From JBBQRS01 sp038214535 (lineage in GTDB: Bacteria; Chloroflexota; Anaerolineae; CG2-30-64-16), in NCBI GenBank assembly GCA_038214535.1, contig JBBQRS010000100.1, forward strand, positions 1 through 17,573: DNA of 17,573 bases. Direction: 5' to 3'. The notes beneath the pieces are model-generated. The model worked only from the letters and a program-made list of their open reading frames with translations, did not search any database and was not told where the DNA came from. A program made the translations under genes and the position numbers. How positions within the stretch are numbered: the first letter of the stretch is position 1; every line of letters begins with the position of its first letter. Shown in pieces: positions 13,262 through 17,573 of this stretch.

Positions 13262-13360
13262 GGGCAAGGCGTTCCCGCAACAATTTCTCGTAACGAAAGA
13301 ATGTGAGAGCGCGGTGATACTTCGGTTATGGACGATTCGCCGGGGAACGCCTTGCCCCTA
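13259..13360. repeat. 102-bp element with perfect 18-bp terminal inverted repeats
   Basis: TAGGGGCAAGGCGTTCCC at 13259-13276 is matched exactly in inverse at 13343-13360. The 66-bp centre has no gene. The structure resembles a small non-autonomous mobile element or REP-like element; no clear target-site duplication is seen. The left terminus supplies the stop codon of the DUF5995 gene. Its right end is 25 bp before the aldo/keto reductase start. Confidence 0.8.
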
Positions 13361-13385
13361 CTATGTGAGAAACGAAGGAGCCAAC

Positions 13386-14351
13386 GTGACAACGAACGGA
13401 ATGATCGAAACGCGAAGCCTGGGCCACAGCGACGTACAGGTGACGCCCATCGGTCTGGGGGTGATGGAGTTTTCGGGCGGCGGCGGCGGGCTGGGCCGGA
13501 TGTTCCCCGTGATGACGCAGGCAGACAAGAACGCGATCGTGCAGGCGGCGCTCGACGGCGGGGTGAACTGGTTCGATACCGCGGAAATCTACGGCAACGG
13601 CATGTCAGAGAAGTCGCTGGCCGCCGGGTTGCAGGCCGCCGGTGTCGCGGATGATGAGGTGGTGATCGCGACCAAGTGGTTCCCGTTCTTCAGAACCGCC
13701 GGCAACATCCCCCAGACCATCGGCGACCGGCTGCGTTATCTCGCGCCCTATCCCATTGACCTGTATCAGATTCATCAGCCGTGGAGCTTCTCATCGGTCG
13801 AAGCCGAGATGAACGCGATGGCCGATCTGGTCGAGGCGGGCAAGATTCGCGCGGTGGGCGTGAGCAATTTCAACGCGGACCAGATGCGCCGCGCCCACGC
13901 CGCGCTGGCCAAGCGCGGGCTGCCGCTCGCCTCCAACCAGATGCTGTATAACATGCTACACCGCGAGATCGAGACCAACGGCGTGCTGGCTGTCGCGAAG
14001 GAGCTGGGGATCAGCATCATCGCCTACACGCCGCTGGGATCGGGCGTGCTGACGGGGAAATATCACGAAAACCCGGCGCTGATCGAGAAGAAGGGATTCT
14101 TCTGGCGGCGGACGGTGAGCAAGGATGTGGCGCGCAGCGGCGCGCTGATCGCCGCGATGAAGGAGATGGCCGCGGCGCACGACGTCACGGTGGCCCAGGT
14201 CGCGCTCAACTGGACGGTCAACTTCCACGGCGAGACGATCGTCGCCATCCCTGCGGCGACCAAAGTGAGCCAGGCCGAACAGAACGCCGCCGCCATGCAC
14301 TTCCGCCTGACGGACGCCGAGCTCGCGCGCCTGGACGAACTGGCGCGTTGA
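13386..14351 (+). CDS. Aldo/keto reductase
   Basis: 321 aa TIM-barrel oxidoreductase using NADPH to reduce aldehydes or ketones. The catalytic tetrad is visible: D64 and Y69 in WFDTAEIYGNG, K97 in ATKWFP, H130 in LYQIHQPW. Cofactor-side signatures VGVSNFNADQMRRA, YTPLGSGVLTGKY and AIPAATKVSQAEQN are also present. The GTG at 13386 has AAGGAG 5 nt upstream (13375-13380); the upstream extension to 13314 runs through the inverted repeat and is unlikely. The Gly-rich stretch GGGGGLGRMFPVM after strand one is a small lineage-type insertion. The natural substrate is unknown. An inverted-repeat element starts 2 bp after the stop. Confidence 0.93.
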   Translation: MTTNGMIETRSLGHSDVQVTPIGLGVMEFSGGGGGLGRMFPVMTQADKNAIVQAALDGGVNWFDTAEIYGNGMSEKSLAAGLQAAGVADDEVVIATKWFPFFRTAGNIPQTIGDRLRYLAPYPIDLYQIHQPWSFSSVEAEMNAMADLVEAGKIRAVGVSNFNADQMRRAHAALAKRGLPLASNQMLYNMLHREIETNGVLAVAKELGISIIAYTPLGSGVLTGKYHENPALIEKKGFFWRRTVSKDVARSGALIAAMKEMAAAHDVTVAQVALNWTVNFHGETIVAIPAATKVSQAEQNAAAMHFRLTDAELARLDELAR

Positions 14352-14353
14352 GG

Positions 14354-14477
14354 TAGGAAACAAGTAGAGAAGTAGACAAGGAAACAAGTAGACAAGGAAA
14401 CAAGGGCAAAACTCCGAATCTCCTCCTTGTTTCCTTGTCTACTTGTCACTTATCTACTTGTCTCCTTCTCTACTTTC
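14354..14477. repeat. GTAGACAAGGAAACAA-type inverted repeat (copy 1)
   Basis: Left half purine-rich with tandem AAGTAGACAAGGAAACAA units, right half its pyrimidine-rich inverse. The core arms 14384-14405 and 14425-14446 match over 22 bp without mismatch. A related element lies at 15094-15207, so the toxin-antitoxin pair is bracketed. Probable transcript terminator or insulator between the reductase and abrB. Confidence 0.85.
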
Positions 14478-14479
14478 TG

Positions 14480-14496
14480 CCGTAATCGCTTTACGG
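14480..14496. promoter_or_regulatory. Short palindrome upstream of the antitoxin gene
   Basis: CCGTAA (14480-14485) and TTACGG (14491-14496) lie 15 bp before the GGAGG Shine-Dalgarno of the AbrB-type antitoxin. AbrB-fold antitoxins often bind palindromes near their own start, so this is a candidate autoregulatory operator. The match is short. Confidence 0.35.
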
Positions 14497-14523
14497 TTTC
14501 GCATCGTTCGGGAGGTGTAAAGG

Positions 14524-14733
14524 ATGCACACGGCGACGGTTTCTTCAAAATATCAGGTGGTGATCCCGCGGGAGATTCGCGAGCTGTTCACGGTAAAGCC
14601 GGGGCAGAAGGTGGCCTTCATCCCTCACAAACACACATTACGCGTGGTGATCTTGCCGCCCATCGAGGAGGCTTACAGCTTTCTGGAAGGAATTGACACG
14701 GATGTGCCGCGCGATGAGGATGACCGCGCATGA
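14524..14733 (+). CDS. AbrB/SpoVT-type antitoxin
   Basis: 69 aa. Swapped-hairpin AbrB fold: TATVSSKYQVVIPREIRELFTVKPGQKVAFI (residues 3-33) is the classical DNA-binding half with the PREIR motif. The C-terminal tail (about 45-69), rich in acidic residues (EEAYSFLEGIDTDVPRDEDD), is expected to wrap and block the toxin. GGAGG at 14511-14515 lies 8 nt before the ATG. Its stop overlaps the toxin start as ATGA, so the pair is translationally coupled. As a VapB-type regulator it should neutralise the PIN toxin and repress the operon. Confidence 0.92.
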   Translation: MHTATVSSKYQVVIPREIRELFTVKPGQKVAFIPHKHTLRVVILPPIEEAYSFLEGIDTDVPRDEDDRA

Positions 14734-15101
14734 ACGTGGTGGATTCCTCCGGCTGGCTGGAGTACTTTGCCGGCGGCCCGAACGGCGCATGGTTTGCCTC
14801 GGCGATTCAGGCCACCACGGAGTTAATCGTGCCGACGGTCTTCGTATATGAGGTCTTCAAGCGCATCCTGGCGCAGCGCGGCGAAGAGGAAGCGCTGAGC
14901 GCCGTGGGCTTCATGTCGCTGGGTCAGGTCGTGGAACTGACGCGGGAGATCGCACTGGAAGCGGCGGCCCTCTCGCTGGAGCACCGCCTGCCCATGGCCG
15001 ACAGCATCATCCTCGCAACGGCGCAGGCGCATCACGCCACCGTATGGACGCAAGACGAGTACTTTCGGGGTCTGCCGGATGTCGAGTATATTGGGAAGTA
15101 G
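14730..15101 (+). CDS. vapC: VapC-type PIN-domain ribonuclease toxin
   Basis: 123 aa PIN domain. The acidic metal-binding residues are all present: D5 (VVDSSGWLEYF), E41 (VYEVFKRIL), D91 (PMADSIILATA) and D109 (WTQDEYF). The family cleaves tRNA or rRNA when freed from its antitoxin. It overlaps the antitoxin gene by 4 bp. The stop TAG (15099-15101) lies inside the start of the inverted repeat that follows. The module looks intact. Confidence 0.92.
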   Translation: MNVVDSSGWLEYFAGGPNGAWFASAIQATTELIVPTVFVYEVFKRILAQRGEEEALSAVGFMSLGQVVELTREIALEAAALSLEHRLPMADSIILATAQAHHATVWTQDEYFRGLPDVEYIGK

Positions 15102-15207
15102 GCAAGGAAACAGGTAGACAAGTAGACAAGAAAACAAGTCGACAAGGGAGAGCTTTGCGTCTCTTCCTTGTTTTCCTGTTTACTTGTCTTCTTGTCTACT
15201 TTCCTAC
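15094..15207. repeat. GTAGACAAG-type inverted repeat (copy 2)
   Basis: Purine-rich left half (AGGTAGACAAGTAGACAAG) and pyrimidine-rich inverse right half pair imperfectly around a short centre near 15150-15160. The repeat unit is shared with 14354-14477. It overlaps the end of vapC and reaches the end of the convergent pirin gene (stop at 15204), so it probably terminates both transcripts. Confidence 0.78.
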
Positions 15208-16064
15208 CGGATAAACGTCCCGTCGCGGAGTTCGGCGAGGGTGTCCAGGATCTCCTGGCGGGTGTTCATCACGAAGGGGCCGTAGCGCACAATCGGTTCA
15301 GCCAGCGGCAGTCCTGCCATGAAGAGGAAACGCAGCCCGTCTTCCCCGGCCACGAGCGTCACGCGGTCGCCATCGCCGAAGAGCGCGAGTTGCGGCGCGA
15401 CCACCGGCTGCGGCGCCTCGTCAGAACCGGCGAGCACGGCGCCCTCGCCGCGGAACGCGTAGGCCATCACCGTGTGACCGCGCGGCGTATCTTGCTCGAA
15501 CCGCCCGCCTGGCCCCAGCGTCACATCCAGATATGTCGGTTGCACCGAGATATCGCGCACCGGCCCCACTACGGAGTTCCACGTACCGGCGACCACGCGC
15601 ACCGTCACATCGTTCCCCATATAGACCACGGGGATCATCTCGGCGGCGATCTCCTGATAGCGCGGATCCATCAGCTTGAGCGCCGCGGGCAGGTTCACCC
15701 AGAGCTGAAAGCCCTCCATCTTGCCGTCGCGCGGCTCCGGCATCTCCTCGTGAAGGATGGCGCGGCCCGCGGTCATCCACTGCACATCACCCGGCCCGAT
15801 CACGCCGCTGTTGCCCATGCTGTCGGTGTGGCGCGCCGCGCCGTCCAGCATGTAGGTGACCGTCTCGATGCCGCGATGCGGGTGCATGGGAAAGCCGGCG
15901 AGATAGTCCGCCGGGTCGTTGGAGCCGAAATGATCGAGCAGCAGGAACGGGTCGGGGTAATCCAGCGCGTGGCCGGGGAATACGCGCCGCAGACGCACGC
16001 CCGCGCCTTCGGTCACCGGCGTCGGCGTCACAATCTGAACGACGTCACGGGGTTGTTCGGTCAT
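15204..16064 (-). CDS. Pirin family protein
   Basis: 286 aa bicupin. The N-terminal cupin has the metal ligands H61 and H63 (FPMHPHRGIETVTYML) and H105 and E107 (RAILHEEMPE), matching the His3-Glu site of pirins/quercetin dioxygenase-like YhhW. LEGFQLWVNLP-type sequence (MEGFQLWVNLP, about 116-126) and the degenerate C-terminal cupin follow. Bacterial pirins bind Fe and some cleave quercetin or modulate metabolic enzymes; the exact role here is unknown. It is 27 bp downstream of the MBL-fold gene, most likely in one operon. The end abuts the inverted repeat shared with vapC. Confidence 0.92.
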   Translation of the reverse strand: MTEQPRDVVQIVTPTPVTEGAGVRLRRVFPGHALDYPDPFLLLDHFGSNDPADYLAGFPMHPHRGIETVTYMLDGAARHTDSMGNSGVIGPGDVQWMTAGRAILHEEMPEPRDGKMEGFQLWVNLPAALKLMDPRYQEIAAEMIPVVYMGNDVTVRVVAGTWNSVVGPVRDISVQPTYLDVTLGPGGRFEQDTPRGHTVMAYAFRGEGAVLAGSDEAPQPVVAPQLALFGDGDRVTLVAGEDGLRFLFMAGLPLAEPIVRYGPFVMNTRQEILDTLAELRDGTFIR

Positions 16065-16091
16065 GGGTTTTTCCTCTCGGTTGCAGATGGG

Positions 16092-16823
16092 TCAATCGCA
16101 GATCGGCCGCGCGTCCGTTGCGCCCCATTTCTCTTTGAAGCGATCAGACGCACCGCCGATGATGGGGTCGCCGTGGCCGAAGCAGGCCACGTCAAAACGC
16201 AGATCGGCCAGCCTGGCCAGGCTGCGCAGGCCACACTTCAGGTCTTCGTACGCGATGCTCAGCCCCAGCTTGTGCATATTCATCGCGGCGTCGGCGGCGA
16301 AGAGCAGCGCGCCGTTGTTTGGGCGATAATGATACATGAAACCGAGTTGCCCGCAACAATGGCCCGGCATATGCACCGCGGTGATGGCCCTGCCCGAGCA
16401 ATCCAGCTCGTCGCCGTCCATGATTTCGTGCTCCACCAAGGACCACGGGATCTTCCACGGCGGCTGCGGGATGAAGATGCGGGTCAGCGCACGATTGAGC
16501 AGTCCCGGCGCGGGGCGCAATGGTCGGCCCGGATCTTCGCCGCGCAGCACGGCGGCGGCCAGCGGGTGCATATAGGCCGCCGCGCCCGTGATACGCTTGA
16601 GCTCGGCCAGACCGCCCGCGTGGTCGGGGTGGCAATGCGTCACCAGGATGTGCGCGATCTCGCGCGGCGAGCGGCCCAACGACTGCACGGCCTGCATAAT
16701 CTGCGCCGCGCTGCCGGGCGAGCCGGTGTCCACCAGCGTCAGGTCGTGGCCGTCAATCAGGTACGCGTTGACCACCCCCAGTTGGATGGCATGCACCCCC
16801 GGGACGACTTCTTTGACGATCAT
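16092..16823 (-). CDS. MBL-fold metallo-hydrolase
   Basis: 243 aa. Metallo-beta-lactamase fold with THCHPDHAGG (H63, H65, D67, H68), H155 (HMPGHCCGQLG), D178 (FAADAA) and H217 (CFGHGDP): a full two-metal site. N-terminal VNAYLIDGHDLTLVDTG is typical of the glyoxalase II-like subgroup that hydrolyses thioesters or lactones. The C-C pair after H155 is unusual where a Ser/Thr often sits. Substrate is unknown. It is transcribed just ahead of pirin. No convincing promoter was found in the 240-bp upstream spacer. Confidence 0.9.
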   Translation of the reverse strand: MIVKEVVPGVHAIQLGVVNAYLIDGHDLTLVDTGSPGSAAQIMQAVQSLGRSPREIAHILVTHCHPDHAGGLAELKRITGAAAYMHPLAAAVLRGEDPGRPLRPAPGLLNRALTRIFIPQPPWKIPWSLVEHEIMDGDELDCSGRAITAVHMPGHCCGQLGFMYHYRPNNGALLFAADAAMNMHKLGLSIAYEDLKCGLRSLARLADLRFDVACFGHGDPIIGGASDRFKEKWGATDARPICD

Positions 16824-16980
16824 GCGCGACGCTCAACCCGGTGCGGGCGGACCGCGGCGCGATGTAAATAAAATACTGTGGGCATGTCTTAACGATACAC
16901 TACTCCACCGCCGCCCGCAGTGGGGTCGCTTACCAACCCCGGCGCGTTCGCAGCCGTAAAGATCGCACGCCGTTTCATCG

Positions 16981-17053
16981 CACGCGGAGACGCGGAGAAC
17001 GCGGAGATTTCTTATTTTTCTGTTTTTCTCCGCGTCCTCCGCGCCTCCGCGTG
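16981..17053. repeat. CGCGGAG-type long inverted repeat (copy 2)
   Basis: Arms 16981-17007 and 17027-17053 (27 nt) pair with two mismatches and share the CACGCGGAGACGCGGAGAAC left-arm pattern with copy 1 at 12358. A 7-bp hairpin (TGCGCCC 17058-17064, GGGCGCA 17069-17075) and CACTAC (17074-17079) follow, as in copy 1. It lies just past the 3' end of the delta-60 repeat gene. Confidence 0.85.
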
Positions 17054-17064
17054 CCCCTGCGCCC

Positions 17065-17573
17065 TTACGGGCGCACTACGCATGGCAGTCGTTGATGGTG
17101 TGTATAATCTTCGCTCAGGTAGCGCATGACCGCCAGCGCCCTGGGCTGGATGACGTCCGTGCTGCCCGTGACCACGATACGTCCTTCGGGGTCTAGCGCC
17201 ATGCCGTTGGCGATGTCATCGCCGCCCAGATCGGTGATGACGCCGCCGTCGCCGCGACCGAAGGTGGCGTCGGGTGTGCCATCGGGCCGCAAGCGCATCA
17301 CCACAACGTCGCCGTTGCTCGTGCCCGTGACGATAATGCGCCCCGCGTCGTCCACGGCCACGCCCGACGCGCTGCCGGGCAAATTGGAAACCAGGAGGCC
17401 GTCTTTGCCGAAAGAGTCGTCGAGCGCGCCATCGGGGTTGAAGCGCGCGACCATGAAATGGTCGTCGCTCATCCCGGCAAGGACAATTCGCCCCTCCGCA
17501 TCCAGCGCGGCGGCCAGGGCCTCGTCGTCGCCGCCCAGATCAAGCGTCAGCCGCCCATCGCCGCTGAACGTCG
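17065..17573 (-). CDS. Delta-60 repeat protein, C-terminal part (N-terminus outside window)
   Basis: The frame is open to the right edge (first full codon at 17571), so only the last ~169 residues are seen. They contain about three delta-60-type units with the pattern [F/T]-G-x-x-G-x..DLGGDD-x-A-x-A-x-x-L-D-x-x-G-R-I-V-x-[A/T]-G, e.g. LDLGGDDEALAAALDAEGRI, then ARFNPDGALDDSFG and MRLRPDGTPDATFG. These repeats form beta-propellers in secreted or surface proteins of unknown ligand. After the last unit the sequence ends SEDYTHHQRLPCVVRP, with the stop codon in the loop of the hairpin at 17058-17075, so the last residues derive from repeat-element DNA. Confidence 0.87.
   Translation of the reverse strand, partial: TFSGDGRLTLDLGGDDEALAAALDAEGRIVLAGMSDDHFMVARFNPDGALDDSFGKDGLLVSNLPGSASGVAVDDAGRIIVTGTSNGDVVVMRLRPDGTPDATFGRGDGGVITDLGGDDIANGMALDPEGRIVVTGSTDVIQPRALAVMRYLSEDYTHHQRLPCVVRP

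Noticed and set aside
15168..16871. 567-codon plus-strand frame
   Set aside because: Opposite strand of the clear pirin and MBL-fold genes; Arg/His-rich composition typical of antisense frames in high-GC DNA.

Overview
The window is high-GC bacterial DNA with no rRNA, tRNA, CRISPR or insertion sequence. Start codons are often GTG or TTG, Shine-Dalgarno sites are good, and intergenic spaces carry families of long inverted repeats. The gene mix (LacZ-type beta-galactosidase, S9 peptidase, DUF5995, pirin, delta-60 repeats, an FtsK/WXG secretion locus) fits a Chloroflexota bacterium such as an Anaerolineae-like lineage. That assignment is inference from gene content.

Layout: (1) 2-1477 (+) is the 3' two-fifths or so of a beta-galactosidase running in from the left edge, followed by a strong terminator. 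(2) 9564-1652 (-) is one long operon with a promoter at 9536-9564. In transcription order it holds a WXG100-like protein, a coiled-coil protein with a GHH/HNH nuclease C-terminus, a YbjN-like chaperone or immunity protein, a second small WXG100-like protein, a membrane-anchored FGE/C-type-lectin-fold protein, a reverse transcriptase, an Avd-type four-helix-bundle protein, a template repeat, and a three-domain FtsK/EssC-like ATPase broken by a 2-nt frameshift. (3) 9638-12565 (+) holds a dihydrofolate-reductase-fold protein and a prolyl-oligopeptidase, each with its own promoter followed by the same 15-nt downstream box. (4) 12566-15101 (+) holds a DUF5995 protein, an aldo/keto reductase and an AbrB-VapC toxin-antitoxin pair lying between two related inverted-repeat elements. 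(5) 17573-15204 (-) holds a delta-60 repeat protein cut by the right edge, an MBL-fold hydrolase and a pirin.

The main discovery is a complete diversity-generating retroelement (DGR) built into a type VII-like secretion and toxin operon. Template repeat 4665-4776 and variable repeat 6369-6480 align without gaps over 112 bp. All 14 mismatches fall on template adenines, changing 12 residues in the ligand-binding face of the FGE-fold domain. The reverse transcriptase has the YVDD and DGR-type GxxxSQ motifs, and Avd is present. The variable protein has a cytoplasmic coiled coil and one membrane helix, so it probably displays a diversified binding surface outside the cell, next to a nuclease effector and a secretion motor. 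A reasonable model is a contact-dependent or prey/phage-recognition system with an evolvable receptor. The frameshift in the ATPase raises the question of whether this copy is active, phase-variable or decaying.
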